From: Halopiger goleimassiliensis
GTDB lineage: Archaea; Halobacteriota; Halobacteria; Halobacteriales; Natrialbaceae
Reading direction: 5' to 3'
NCBI RefSeq assembly: GCF_000455345.1
Contig: NZ_HG315691.1
Coordinates: 194,696-258,695, forward strand
DNA: 64,000 nt
Shown here: one piece after another, positions 35,007 through 44,141 of the stretch
Layout of the letters: the number at the start of each line of letters is the position of its first letter
Numbering within the stretch: the stretch's first letter is position 1
Translations under genes and position numbers: made by a program
The notes under the pieces: generated by a model
Databases searched by the model: none
The model's input: only the letters and a program-made list of their open reading frames with translations
Told to the model about the DNA's origin: nothing

Positions 35007-37460
35007 TTAGTCCGAGGTCACGCTCGCCTCTGCGGCCCGCGGTTCCGCCGACCGTTCGGCCGGCGACTCCCACTCGAGGTCGCCCTGATAGTGGAAGACG
35101 GCGTTAGCCTGCGCGGGATCGACGACGGTCAGGTCGCCGATCCAGCCGTTGTCGGCCAGCGTGCGCACGTCCTCGTGCTCGCGGAGGATCTCGGTCACGC
35201 GCTCGAGCGGCGCGTGGATCACCGCCGTCAGGCGCAGCGGCAGGTGGTACGGTTCGTCGTCGGCGACCTTCAGCGACTGCAGCGGGAGACCGGTCAGCAG
35301 GTCGCCGCCGTTGCCCTGCACGACGCCCACGTTGCCGACGGGGTTCTGCGTGACCTTCGAGCCGCTGCCGTAGACGGCGTTGTCGACGGTCGCGAAGTAG
35401 TACTGGTTGTTGATCCACTGGGTGACCACGAGTGGGCCGGTCACGATGGCTTCGAGCGCGTCACCGTCGGAGTCGGTCGACCAGTCGTAGGAGTGGAGAA
35501 AGGCCCGCCCGTCGAGCGATTCGTCGTCGGTCAGTTCCCGCGGCCCGATGACGAAGGAGGCGTTGCCGGCCAGCCCCCACTCGGGCCGGGTCTCGGCCCA
35601 GTCGACGGCGCGGCGTTCCGTCTCGCGGACGCCGTCGGCGGAGTCGCCCGCCATCGAGTCGGTCCGTTCGGCCGCGGCGTCGGCGCGAGCCTGCTCGAGG
35701 TCGACACGAAGGCGCTCGACGTCGTCCGCGTGGCTCTCGGGCACGCCGTCGTCGAACAGCGTGATCTCGTCGGTCGTGGTGTTGTGTTCGGCGGCGAGGA
35801 AGACCGTATCCTCGGGGATATCGAAGCCACGCTGGCGGAGTTCCGCTTTGACGCTCTCGTCGTTGCAGATTTCGGCGAGGACGCGGGCGTTCGGACCGCC
35901 GGGGTTGCCGGCGCAAGCGCCACAGTCGAGGCTCGAGTCGAACGGGTTGTTCGTCGTGTGGCTGGCGTGACCCGTGAAGACGACCAGGCGGGCGAACTCC
36001 GTCCAGCCCATGAGTTCGAAGGCCGTCCGGGCGTACTCGACGCGCTCCTCGAAGCTCATCCCCCCCTCGAGATCGTGGTCGCCGTGGTCGTGATCGTACG
36101 CCTGTGGGTCGAGTGCCGGCGCGGTGAACTCGTGTGGGCTCGGCACGCGTTCGTCGACGGCGTCGCGGAGCCTCGCGATCCACGAGGGGACCAGCGTCCG
36201 CGCGGCCAGCGCCGATCCGTAGGCACTGCCGGCACCCTCGACGAAGGTGAACGCGGCGACGACGTTGGTCTTGAGCCGCTTGCAGTGCTTGCGGGCCGCC
36301 GTCGCCAGGCCCGTCCAGCGGTCGTGCTCGGTCGCTTCGGGGGCGTCGGGATCGGGTGCGGCGACGATCCGGTGTTCGGCGTCGACGATCGGCGGGCAGG
36401 CCTCGCTCTCGGCGTGTGAATCGTGGCCCCGGTACCGCATCGGAACGCCGAAGAAGCCCGCGTAGCCGTGTGTCTCGTAGTTCCCCTGGTTCTCGACGTG
36501 GCGGCGGATGATCTCCGAGCGCGTGTCGATACAGAACACCAGCTGCGCGTCCGGCCGCTCGCCGTCGCCGTGGGCGGACTCGGTGACCGAGTCGTCGACG
36601 TCCTCGAGCAGGCGGTCGCGATAGCTGCGCTCCCAGGCCGAGAGCCAGATTTCCTCGAGCGGCTCGTCCCCGTCGTCGGTCGCGCCGGCGTCGGCCCCGG
36701 ACGGGTCGTCGGGCTCGATCGGCGCGTCCAGCAGGTCACACAGCGTCAGCCGGACGGCCAGGTACTCCGCCAGCGTGATGGGGTACGCGGACTGCCACGG
36801 ATCCGCGTCGTCGTCGGCGCGCTGCTTGATCAGCCCGGTCCAGCCGGGCAGTGCGGCGAGGTGGTGCTCGAGGATCACGTCCCACTTCGGCTCCGGATAC
36901 CCCCCCAGGACCGCCTCGAGCGCGTCCATCGCGGTTTCGGGCAGGTCGTCGGGGTCGTCACAGCCGGGCACGTCGCCGTCGTAGGGAGCCAGCTCGCGCC
37001 AGGCCGCGTAGAACCCCGCCTCGCGGTTGGGCATCGACCAGTTGGCGTGTCCCTGGTCGAGGAACGCGGCGAGCCACTTCGCGAGGACGCGGTCGACGGT
37101 CTCGATCGCGTCGTCCGTCTCGTCGCCGCGGGCCGGCACCCGCTCGGCCAGTCGCTCGAGGACGGACTCGGGGTCGTCGTCGATCCCGTGGACGGCGAGT
37201 TCCTCGCGCAGGACGTCCGGATCGATCCGACCGTCCTCCCAGGCGCGACGGAAGACCTCGGGTCGGGGGTAGCCGCGGCCGCCGAACAGTCGTTCGCCCT
37301 CGGCGACGGCCTCGCGGAACGGTCGGTCCTCGAACCCCGAGAGGGGGTTCGCGGTGACGAACGAGTGGAGCGGCCAGACCGATCCGATGCGGTCGGCGAC
37401 GCTGTCGATACGCTCTGCGACGTGGTCCTGAATCTCGGTCGTGGGCTGATTACGCGTCAT
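35007..37460 (-). CDS. dabA: Inorganic-carbon transporter subunit DabA (UPF0753/DUF2309)
   Basis: An 817-residue cytoplasmic subunit of the DAB dissolved-inorganic-carbon pump. Carbonic-anhydrase-like zinc ligands match DabA: Cys and Asp in LVFCIDTRSE. His in VVFTGHASHTTNNP and Cys in SLDCGACAG are spaced 15 residues apart, as in characterised DabA. The N-terminal IGSVWPLHSFVTANPLSGFEDRPF and QWINNQYYFATVDNAVYGSGSK near the end are also typical. Its start overlaps the end of dabB by 11 bases. DabA and DabB together are thought to hydrate CO2 one-way using ion energy. The C-terminal 60 residues are acidic and halophile-like. Confidence 0.93.
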   Translation of the reverse strand: MTRNQPTTEIQDHVAERIDSVADRIGSVWPLHSFVTANPLSGFEDRPFREAVAEGERLFGGRGYPRPEVFRRAWEDGRIDPDVLREELAVHGIDDDPESVLERLAERVPARGDETDDAIETVDRVLAKWLAAFLDQGHANWSMPNREAGFYAAWRELAPYDGDVPGCDDPDDLPETAMDALEAVLGGYPEPKWDVILEHHLAALPGWTGLIKQRADDDADPWQSAYPITLAEYLAVRLTLCDLLDAPIEPDDPSGADAGATDDGDEPLEEIWLSAWERSYRDRLLEDVDDSVTESAHGDGERPDAQLVFCIDTRSEIIRRHVENQGNYETHGYAGFFGVPMRYRGHDSHAESEACPPIVDAEHRIVAAPDPDAPEATEHDRWTGLATAARKHCKRLKTNVVAAFTFVEGAGSAYGSALAARTLVPSWIARLRDAVDERVPSPHEFTAPALDPQAYDHDHGDHDLEGGMSFEERVEYARTAFELMGWTEFARLVVFTGHASHTTNNPFDSSLDCGACAGNPGGPNARVLAEICNDESVKAELRQRGFDIPEDTVFLAAEHNTTTDEITLFDDGVPESHADDVERLRVDLEQARADAAAERTDSMAGDSADGVRETERRAVDWAETRPEWGLAGNASFVIGPRELTDDESLDGRAFLHSYDWSTDSDGDALEAIVTGPLVVTQWINNQYYFATVDNAVYGSGSKVTQNPVGNVGVVQGNGGDLLTGLPLQSLKVADDEPYHLPLRLTAVIHAPLERVTEILREHEDVRTLADNGWIGDLTVVDPAQANAVFHYQGDLEWESPAERSAEPRAAEASVTSD

Positions 37461-38949
37461 GGTAGTCCTCCGTATCGGTGAGCACGGTCGGGGGAGACGG
37501 TTGGGAGACGTTCAGCAGGGCGACGTAGAGGCGCTCGCTCGAGCGGTGCCAGCCGAGTTCCGTGACTATATAGGCACCGACGAAGGCGGCGACGACGAGG
37601 TAGTGGACGACCGTCAGTTCGGTCGGGGCGTAGGTCATCGGCACGTCCGCGAGCATCGTCGAGACGGCGTTGAACGTCGCGGCGTAAGCGCCGATCGCGA
37701 CGAGCACGACGACCGGAACGCTGACGAGTCTGAGCGACGCCGGAAGGGTCGACCGCTGGAGGATGTCCCGGGCCGCGGTGAGCGTCGTCAACACGACGAC
37801 CAGCGCCAGCACGACGCCGCTGTCGAGGGTGACAGTCAGGCCCGACAGTTTCCCAGTGAGGACCATGAACAGCGCGCCGCCGGCGACGGCCGTGAGGAGG
37901 CTGACGGCGACACCCGAGAAGCCCAGATGGGTGCGATCAGCCGCTTTCGGCACGGTGTGTTCGACGGCGGCCCCGGCCGAGAGGAAGAGGTAGGCCTTGT
38001 AGCAGCCGTGGAGGATGAGGTGGGCGATCGCGGCCGCGAAGAAGCCCAGCCCGCACTGCAGGATCATGAATCCCATCTGGGCGATCGTCGAACTGCCGAG
38101 TTCCCGCTTCACGTTCGACTGGACGAGCAGCGTCGCCTGGCCCAGCAGGGCACTGAACGCGCCCACGAGGACGGCGAGGGACATGAGGGCCAGGTGCTCG
38201 GTGAGCGCCGGGGCGAACCGGGTCAGCAGCACCCCGCCGGCGTTGACGAATCCCGCGTGCATCAGCGCGGAGGCCGGCGTCGGCGCGGTCATCGACGAGA
38301 GGAGCCAGCCGTGGAACGGGAACAGCGCCGACTGGACGATCGCCGCGAGGAAAATTGCGCCGACGGCGGCGATCACGGCGGTCGTCGGAGCCGTCTCGAG
38401 ATTCGTCAGGATCTCCGAGAGCGACGTCGTCCCGGTCGTCCAGGCGAGAACGGCCAGGCCACCCGCCAGCAACGCGGTGCTCGTGAGGAAGTACTTGGCG
38501 GCGAGCGCCCCGGCCGCGCGGGCCTGCGCCCACTCGCGGTCGTGGCCGATGAGCGACGCCATCACCAGCCCCATCACCAGCCACGCCGCCGCGAACAGGA
38601 CGACGTGATCCGCCGCGGTCAGCGTCATGACCGCGAGCGTGAAGGCGAATATCGACGCGAAAAACCGGTCGATACCGCTGTCACCGGCCATGTAGCGCCG
38701 CGAGTAGCTGTGGACGATGCCGCTGAAGAACGTGACCACGACCCACATCACCGCCGTCAACCCGTCGAGGACGACGACGCCGGGGACGCCCCACTCGTAC
38801 CCCCGCAGTGCGGTCAGCGCGAGCACTCCGACGCTGCACAGGAACAGCGTCCAGACCGTCCAGGTCGCAGCCCGCGGAAGCGTCGGCGTCAGTTGGTTCG
38901 GCGGTTCTGCGAACGATTCACCCTCGTGTGACGGCATTTCGTCGGACAT
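37450..38949 (-). CDS. dabB: DAB inorganic-carbon transporter membrane subunit DabB
   Basis: A 499-residue protein related to the proton-pumping NuoL/MrpA antiporter subunits with about 13 helices. Recognisable segments are VLDGLTAVMWVVVTFFSGIVHSYSRRYM, SALFPFHGWLLSSMTAPTPASALMHAGFVNAGG and STIAQMGFMILQCGLGFFAAAIAHLILHGCYKA. In DAB operons this subunit provides the cation gradient coupling for DabA. Gene order dabB-dabA with an 11-base overlap confirms the pair. No other complex-I genes are nearby, so it is not part of Nuo or Mrp. Confidence 0.92.
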   Translation of the reverse strand: MSDEMPSHEGESFAEPPNQLTPTLPRAATWTVWTLFLCSVGVLALTALRGYEWGVPGVVVLDGLTAVMWVVVTFFSGIVHSYSRRYMAGDSGIDRFFASIFAFTLAVMTLTAADHVVLFAAAWLVMGLVMASLIGHDREWAQARAAGALAAKYFLTSTALLAGGLAVLAWTTGTTSLSEILTNLETAPTTAVIAAVGAIFLAAIVQSALFPFHGWLLSSMTAPTPASALMHAGFVNAGGVLLTRFAPALTEHLALMSLAVLVGAFSALLGQATLLVQSNVKRELGSSTIAQMGFMILQCGLGFFAAAIAHLILHGCYKAYLFLSAGAAVEHTVPKAADRTHLGFSGVAVSLLTAVAGGALFMVLTGKLSGLTVTLDSGVVLALVVVLTTLTAARDILQRSTLPASLRLVSVPVVVLVAIGAYAATFNAVSTMLADVPMTYAPTELTVVHYLVVAAFVGAYIVTELGWHRSSERLYVALLNVSQPSPPTVLTDTEDYHDA

Positions 38950-39370
38950 TCTTCGGTATCCCCTCCGACCAGGTCGGACGGCCCGAACGGCACGTCGCGA
39001 GTACAGGCAAGTATTACCGAACTGGTCGTCTTCGAACGCTATTTGGACAAGGTGGTTATTATATCCTCTGGTTCGAACAAATCGTTCGTGATAACGACTT
39101 CCACGGATCGATTCGATCGCGTGGCGGTCGATACCCGGACCCTACGCGAGAGTGAGTACGCCCGTTCTCGAGAATACGGACGGTATCAGCGGACGGGTTC
39201 GGACGAGAGTCGGGAGTCGATCGATACCGCAGAACGCCCGACGGGCCGGGCCGGGTTGGGAACGATCCGCGTACTCCGACGAACGAAACGATCGATTCCG
39301 TCGGGTCGCCTCGGCGGATCCGTTCGCCGACCTCGGTCTCACGCCGGTGAGAAGGGCAGGCGTTCGCCGG
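38950..39370. other. Gene-free gap upstream of dabB
   Basis: About 420 bases, holding the dabB promoter on the minus strand and the 3' flank of an Lrp gene. An AT-rich patch (GGTTATTATATCC, near 39053-39065) is the best promoter candidate. Frames here are not convincing as genes. Confidence 0.5.
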
Positions 39371-39835
39371 CTATTCGTCGGCGAACTCGTCGAACGAGGT
39401 CGATTCGTGGCTGCGGACGAGTACCTCGTCGGTGATCGTCAACCCGAGGTCCGACAGTTCCTGTGCGACTGGCGTGATGTCCCGGTCAGTCTCGCCGACG
39501 GCGGTCACGAGCAGGTTCTCCTCGCCGGTGACCAGTTCCTGGACCGAGATGACCCCCGGAACCTCCAGCACCGACTCGAGGTACTCACCCCGCTCCGGGA
39601 TCGGTGCCGTACAGAACAGCAGCATGCGGATCGGATACCCCGACTTCGTGTAGTCGATGTCGGCGGTGTAGCGTTTGATGATCCCTTCCGACTCGAGTCG
39701 CTGGATGCGTTTGCGGACCGTACTCGAGGAGGCCTCGGTTCGCTCGGCGATCTCGCTCGAGGAGAGGTTCCGCGCCTCCTCCTGCAGCGCGTACAGGATC
39801 TCCCGGTCGACCGCGTCGAGATCGTACTCGCTCAT
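39371..39835 (-). CDS. Lrp/AsnC-family transcriptional regulator
   Basis: A 154-residue regulator: an N-terminal HTH (YDLDAVDREILYALQEEAR, LSSSEIAERTEASSSTVRKRIQRLESEGIIKRY) followed by the RAM ligand-binding domain (IRMLLFCTAPIPERGEYLESVLEVPGVISV, GEENLLVTAVGETDRDI). It resembles haloarchaeal regulators of amino-acid or nitrogen metabolism. CTTATATT lies about 27 bases before the ATG. It is transcribed in the same direction as dabBA and located upstream of it, so it could in principle regulate that operon. Confidence 0.9.
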   Translation of the reverse strand: MSEYDLDAVDREILYALQEEARNLSSSEIAERTEASSSTVRKRIQRLESEGIIKRYTADIDYTKSGYPIRMLLFCTAPIPERGEYLESVLEVPGVISVQELVTGEENLLVTAVGETDRDITPVAQELSDLGLTITDEVLVRSHESTSFDEFADE

Positions 39836-40025
39836 ACGTCGTGTTTGGCGTGGAGAATATAAGGGACTTCGCCTGTCAGCACCCGCGATTCGTCGATCCC
39901 GGCGACGGAATCCGCGGTCGCCGACCCCGGCGACTGCGGCGTCGTCTGGCGATCGTGTGACCGCAGATCACGGGCCGGGACGAGCCGGAGCGTTTATACG
40001 TATCCGGCCAGTCTCTTTAGAGGCA

Positions 40026-40220
40026 ATGGCGCAAGGAACCGTTGATTTCTTCAACGACACTGGCGGTTACGGCTTTATCGAGACTGAGGACGCGGACGAC
40101 GACGTGTTCTTCCACATGGAAGACATCGGCGGCCCGGACCTCGAGGAAGGGCAGGAACTCGAGTTCGACATCGAGCAGGCCCCCAAGGGCCCGCGCGCGA
40201 CGAACGTCGAGCGCCTGTAA
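40026..40220 (+). CDS. cspA: Cold-shock protein (CspA family)
   Basis: A 64-residue single cold-shock domain: MAQGTVDFFNDTGGYGFIETED, DDVFFHMEDI and the C-terminal KGPRATNVERL. The RNA-binding RNP1 (GYGFIE) and RNP2 (VFFHM) motifs are present. It acts as an RNA chaperone. TTTATA at 39993-39998 gives a leaderless or near-leaderless start. A hairpin follows 30 bases after the stop. Confidence 0.95.
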   Translation: MAQGTVDFFNDTGGYGFIETEDADDDVFFHMEDIGGPDLEEGQELEFDIEQAPKGPRATNVERL

Positions 40221-40249
40221 GGGAGTAGCAACTGAACGCCAGTGTACGC

Positions 40250-40273
40250 CGCTCGCACGATTCCGTGCAAGCG
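40250..40273 (+). terminator. Imperfect hairpin after cspA
   Basis: CGCT-C-GCACG, loop ATTC, CGTGC-A-AGCG forms a 9-bp stem with one C-A mismatch, 30 bases after the cspA stop. It could stabilise or end the message; no strong U-run follows on this strand, so termination is uncertain. Confidence 0.4.
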
Positions 40274-40403
40274 GGTATAACTCGTTTCAGTTGGTACTCG
40301 GTTCGTAACGGTATCGGCACTTGATTGCAGTATTTTACACCGCGTAGCGACGGCGTCGGCAGTGGACGATGCATACAAGGGACGACCGGTCCTCGAACGC
40401 CGT

Positions 40404-41153
40404 ATGGACCTCACGTCGGCCACCTGGACGGACGTCGCCGATCGCGAGTTCGACCTCGCAGTGGTGCCGGTCGGCAGCACGGAACAGCACGGCCCCCACG
40501 CGCCGCTGGGCACCGACGTACTCACGGCCGAGGCCGTCGCGGACGCCGTAGCCGATCGCAGCGACCGCGAGATCGTTCGGACGCCGGCGATCCCGATCGG
40601 CGTCGCCGAGGAACACCGCCAGTTCCCGGGGACGATGTGGGTCTCGCCGGAGACGTTTCGGGACTACGTCCGCGAGTCGGTCGCCAGCCTCGCCCACCAC
40701 GGCATCGACCGCGTCGTCCTCGTCAACGGCCACGGCGGCAACGTCGACGCCCTCCGGGAGGTCGGCGCACGCCTCACCCGGGACGGAACGGCCTACACCG
40801 TCCCGTTCACCTGGTTCGACGCCGTCGGCGACCACTCGAGGGACATGGGCCACGGCGGCCCGCTCGAGACGGCACTCCTGCGACGAATCGCCCCGGACCT
40901 CGTGCAGGAAGATCGGATCGAGGAAGCCCGTACAGGTGCCGCCGACGGCTGGGGCGAGTGGGTCAGCCACGTGAACCTGGCCTACGACGCGGCGGCGTTC
41001 ACCGAAAACGGCGTGGTCGGGGACCCGGCGGACGGATCCGCCGAGCGCGGCGAGGAACTGCTCGAGTTGGCGGCCGCGGCGCTCGAACGACTGTGCGAGG
41101 CCGTCGCCGAACGCGACGTCTCATCGCCGGAGCGGCGGGACGGCGGAACCTGA
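40404..41153 (+). CDS. Creatininase-family amidohydrolase
   Basis: A 249-residue protein with creatininase-family metal motifs: VVPVGSTEQHGPHAPLGTD near the N-terminus, GVAEEHRQFPGTMWVSPETF, VLVNGHGGNVDALREVGARL and DMGHGGPLETALLRRI. The family includes creatininase and the archaeal ArfB formamide hydrolase of riboflavin/F420 synthesis; this gene could be either. The start at 40404 is supported by GCATACAAGG about 28 bases upstream, while the GTG at 40362 would overlap that box. Confidence 0.85.
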   Translation: MDLTSATWTDVADREFDLAVVPVGSTEQHGPHAPLGTDVLTAEAVADAVADRSDREIVRTPAIPIGVAEEHRQFPGTMWVSPETFRDYVRESVASLAHHGIDRVVLVNGHGGNVDALREVGARLTRDGTAYTVPFTWFDAVGDHSRDMGHGGPLETALLRRIAPDLVQEDRIEEARTGAADGWGEWVSHVNLAYDAAAFTENGVVGDPADGSAERGEELLELAAAALERLCEAVAERDVSSPERRDGGT

Positions 41154-41163
41154 CGACGCGACG

Positions 41164-41580
41164 TTACTCGTCTTCGCCCTCGTCGTCCGCCGCGGTCTCC
41201 TGTAGCGTCCCGCGGAGTTCCGGAACCGTCGCGGTGAGCTCGCCGACTTGCTCGCTCGCTTCCGAGAGGGTCTCGACGGTCGCTTCCAGTTCTTCGATCT
41301 CCTCCTCTAAGTCCTCGGCGTCGTCGAAGGCGTCGGCCCGCTGGCCCATCGTGAACCACTTCTTGGCGTCCCGGAGGTGCTCCTCGGCGTCGCCGGCGTC
41401 CAGCGCCGAGTTGAGGCCGTTGAGCACGCCGAGCACGTTGTCGGCGTCGGTCTCCCAGACGTCGTCCGCGTCGGGCAGGCTCTCCCAGGCGGCCTCGAGC
41501 GACCCTTCGACGTCCTCGCGCATCTCCGAGGCCGCTTCGCCGAACAGTTCCTCGTCGTCGCCGAGCGTCGCTTGACTCAT
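41164..41580 (-). CDS. Conserved haloarchaeal protein (DUF5790-like)
   Basis: A 138-residue, very acidic protein beginning MSQATLGDDEELFGEAASEM, with ADDVWETDADNVLGVLNGL and EEHLRDAKKWFTMGQRADAF. Residues about 85-130 are a heptad-like helix (DLEEEIEELEATVETLSEA) suggesting a coiled coil. It matches my memory of the DUF5790 family, of unknown function. The open frame continues upstream but the family start is at 41580. Its stop is 10 bases from the creatininase stop, convergent. Confidence 0.8.
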   Translation of the reverse strand: MSQATLGDDEELFGEAASEMREDVEGSLEAAWESLPDADDVWETDADNVLGVLNGLNSALDAGDAEEHLRDAKKWFTMGQRADAFDDAEDLEEEIEELEATVETLSEASEQVGELTATVPELRGTLQETAADDEGEDE

Positions 41581-41747
41581 GTCACCCACTTCACGGCCGC
41601 TCGGGTTAAAAGATCGCCCGAAAGTGAAAGTGAAACCAGGCTCGTGAGACCCCGTACACGACGAACGATGGTACGATTCCGAAAGGCTTCTCGAGGGACC
41701 GTGACGGGCGGTACCCCCGACCACCGAACCCGACCGCCGGCCAGTGG

Positions 41748-42464
41748 TCACCGACGCCGACCGACCGCGAGTGCCGCAATCGCGAGCGCGACCACGGCGA
41801 CGGCGGGACCGAATCCGGGAATACCGTCGCCGCCGCCGTCGCCACCGCCCTCGGTACCGGACTCGACGGTCAACTGGTCGGGGAGTTCCTCGTGAAGGTG
41901 CCAGGTCGCGGTCGACCCGTCCGTCTCGAGGGCGTTGGTCTCGGTGACCTCGCCGGGCATCTCGACGACGACCGTACTGCCGCCGGCGGCATCGAGGTAC
42001 GATTCGTCCAGCGGGCTCTCCTGGTACATCTGGGCCTCACCGCCCGTCATCTCGAAGGCGACGGTACCGTCCTCGACGGTCGTATCGACGTCGGACATCT
42101 CGTCGACGTCGATGTCGACCAGCGTGAACTCGACGACGTAGGCGTCGTCGGTGTCGCGTTCCTCGAGACCTTCGTAGTCGTCGATGCCGTTATCGTCCTC
42201 GACGTACGCGTTGGCCACTTGTTCACCGAGGCTGTCGACGTCGCCGAACGCGCTCAGGAAGTCCATCCCCTCTCCGATTCCGGGTGGCAGTTCCTGGACG
42301 ACGTGCTGGGACTCGATTTCGCCGTCCGCCGTCACCGTGATCGCCACTTTCGAATCGCCCTCCTCCTGTGCGACGTGCGGCGTCGCGAACAGACCGATCG
42401 CGACTGCCGCGACGAGGACGACGCTCACCGCGAGGTAAACGCGTCCCGATCGTTCTCGATCCAT
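41748..42464 (-). CDS. Secreted surface protein with PGF-CTERM anchor
   Basis: A 238-residue protein with an N-terminal signal (VYLAVSVVLVAAVAIGLFA) and an acidic extracellular part (residues about 35-205). It ends in the PGF-CTERM tripartite signal: a Gly/Asp-rich stretch, IPGFGPAVAVVALAIAAL and a terminal RRR. Archaeosortase A would cleave it and attach a lipid. No catalytic domain is recognised. A TTATAA element lies 10-16 bases before the ATG, unusually close, so the true start may be internal or a 5' UTR-free start may be shifted. Confidence 0.8.
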   Translation of the reverse strand: MDRERSGRVYLAVSVVLVAAVAIGLFATPHVAQEEGDSKVAITVTADGEIESQHVVQELPPGIGEGMDFLSAFGDVDSLGEQVANAYVEDDNGIDDYEGLEERDTDDAYVVEFTLVDIDVDEMSDVDTTVEDGTVAFEMTGGEAQMYQESPLDESYLDAAGGSTVVVEMPGEVTETNALETDGSTATWHLHEELPDQLTVESGTEGGGDGGGDGIPGFGPAVAVVALAIAALAVGRRR

Positions 42465-42607
42465 ATTAGTGTTATAAATTCAACCAGTCTTAGGACTTTT
42501 GTTCTCCGGACGAGCGGAGAACGGATCCGGCAGCGCGGAGGTCGAGCGCTACCGGTTCGGACCGTAGGGGAACGCGCTCTACGATGGCGGCGTGGGAACG
42601 CACAGTG

Positions 42608-42988
42608 CTACCGGCCGTCGTCGACGGTCCCGTCGTCCACCGAGACGACGCGCATCAGCGGGTAGCCGTCGTCCATCTCCATGCGCGCGAGCACCTCGCG
42701 GTCGCCGTCGGCGACCACGATTTCGACCTCGAGAAAGCGGCCGGTCAGTTCGACGTAGTCGGCCGCACCGGCCGCGAGAGCGGCCTCGAGTTCGGCCTCG
42801 CGGACGTCGACGGTGACCGACTCGCAGTAGGGCTGGTTCTCGATGGCCGATTCCATCGCGGTCGCGAGTTCCCGCGCGCTCTCGAGGGCGACCGGCGTTC
42901 CCGCGAACTGGTGGTACAGCGTTCCGAACTTGATGCCGGCCTCGAAACAGAGTTCCTCGGCCTCGGAAGGGGGCCTCCCGTCGCTCAT
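42608..42988 (-). CDS. mptD: Archaeal dihydroneopterin aldolase (MptD family)
   Basis: A 126-residue protein with the MptD signature FEAGIKFGTLYHQFAGTPV at the N-terminus. The end of the conserved core is ADYVELTGRFLEVEIVVADGD. It would convert dihydroneopterin to 6-hydroxymethyl-dihydropterin for folate-type cofactor synthesis. The family is structurally unrelated to bacterial FolB. Length and start fit. It is divergent from the glucose-6-phosphate dehydrogenase gene, with 116 bases between them. Confidence 0.85.
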   Translation of the reverse strand: MSDGRPPSEAEELCFEAGIKFGTLYHQFAGTPVALESARELATAMESAIENQPYCESVTVDVREAELEAALAAGAADYVELTGRFLEVEIVVADGDREVLARMEMDDGYPLMRVVSVDDGTVDDGR

Positions 42989-43104
42989 AGGTCGACCTCG
43001 CCGGCCGGGCGCAAGGACGTTGCGATCCCCCTGCCGTGGGGCGGCGGTTCACTCGAGGGGCGAACCGCATGGTTCTTATCGACGCTGTCCCTGCCTCCAC
43101 ACGA

Positions 43105-43854
43105 ATGGCACAGTCTGTCCTGCTTACCGGGGCTGCGGGCCGGGTCGGGCAGGCGATCCTCGGCGGTCTCGCGGACGACCCGGAGTACGAGTGGCGCCTG
43201 TTGGATCGCGACCCGCCGACGGAGGACCACCCGGGCGAGTTCGTCGTCGCGGACATCACCGACGACGAGGCTGTCCGTGAGGCGATGGACGGGATCGACG
43301 CCGTGATCCACCTCGCGGGCGATCCGCGGAAGACCGCCCCGTGGGACAGCGTCCTGACGAACAACATCGACGGCACCCAGACGGTCTACGAGGCCGCCGT
43401 CGACGCGGGCGTCGAGAAGGTCGCGTTCGCCTCCTCCAATCACGCCGTCGGCCACTACGAGACCGACGAGCGTACCCCCGAGATGTACCGCACGCACGAC
43501 GATTACCTGCTGGACGGGACCGAACAGCCCCGCCCCGGCAACCTCTACGGCGTCTCGAAGGTCGCCGGCGAGTCGCTCGGACGCTACTACCACGACGAGT
43601 ACGGCCTCTCGGTCGTCTGCGTCCGCATCGGTAACCTCACGAAGAACCACCCGCCGATCGACTACGAGCGCGGCCAGGCCATGTGGCTCTCCTACCGCGA
43701 CTGCGCGCACCTGTTCGACCGCTGCGTCACGGCCGACTACGGCTACGAGATCGTCTACGGAATTAGCGACAACGACCGGAAGTACTACTCGCTCGAGCGC
43801 GCCCGCGAGGTCCTGGGGTACGAGCCGCAGGACAACTCCGCCGAACACGACTGA
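43105..43854 (+). CDS. azf: NAD-dependent glucose-6-phosphate 1-dehydrogenase (Azf-type)
   Basis: A 249-residue extended short-chain dehydrogenase with LLTGAAGRVGQAIL (NAD-binding) and the YxxxK pair in NLYGVSKVAGESLG. It is the haloarchaeal zwischenferment (Azf) type that I recall from Haloferax, as the ADITDDEAVREAMDGIDAV and SNHAVGHYETDERTPEMYR segments match that family. It oxidises glucose-6-phosphate at the start of the oxidative pentose phosphate pathway. GTTCTTATC lies about 29 bases upstream of the start. An upstream in-frame ATG was rejected because it would lie inside that promoter. Confidence 0.85.
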   Translation: MAQSVLLTGAAGRVGQAILGGLADDPEYEWRLLDRDPPTEDHPGEFVVADITDDEAVREAMDGIDAVIHLAGDPRKTAPWDSVLTNNIDGTQTVYEAAVDAGVEKVAFASSNHAVGHYETDERTPEMYRTHDDYLLDGTEQPRPGNLYGVSKVAGESLGRYYHDEYGLSVVCVRIGNLTKNHPPIDYERGQAMWLSYRDCAHLFDRCVTADYGYEIVYGISDNDRKYYSLERAREVLGYEPQDNSAEHD

Positions 43855-43937
43855 CTCCCTCGTCTCGAGCAGCTACGAACCCACTCGAGGGGCGACACGA
43901 TGCTCGAAAAAATCGCCCGGGAACTGCCGCCCGACGA

Positions 43938-44045
43938 TCACTCGCAGGTCGGGCTACAGGCCTCTTTCTGCGCCGCGTTGGCGTCCGGGTACGCTTTGAA
44001 CTCCGTTCCACACTCGTCGCAGGTGACGGTAACGAAGTCGGACAT
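43938..44045 (-). CDS. 35-residue zinc-ribbon microprotein
   Basis: A tiny ORF from ATG at 44045 to TGA at 43938. It starts MSDFVTVTCDECGTEF and ends EACSPTCE, giving CxxC twice, about 18 residues apart, which is enough for one zinc site. The Cys codons and acidic bias make it a plausible protein. It lies between azf and a DUF309 gene with no overlap. No family name is known to me. Confidence 0.65.
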   Translation of the reverse strand: MSDFVTVTCDECGTEFKAYPDANAAQKEACSPTCE

Positions 44046-44141
44046 GGTTCGAGCGACGATTGGCACGCGAGCAGGAAAAGTCACGGGGTTCGGAACGCCT
44101 CGAGCCGGCGACCGTCGTCGCCCGCCGACGGTTCGGGACCG

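Noticed and set aside
37450-38949. Assignment of this gene as NuoL or MrpA of a respiratory or antiporter complex
   Set aside because: It overlaps dabA, and no other Nuo or Mrp genes are adjacent, so the DabB assignment fits better.
39152-39862. Plus-strand open frame across the Lrp gene and its 3' flank
   Set aside because: It overlaps the well-supported Lrp/AsnC gene in antisense and has no recognisable domain.
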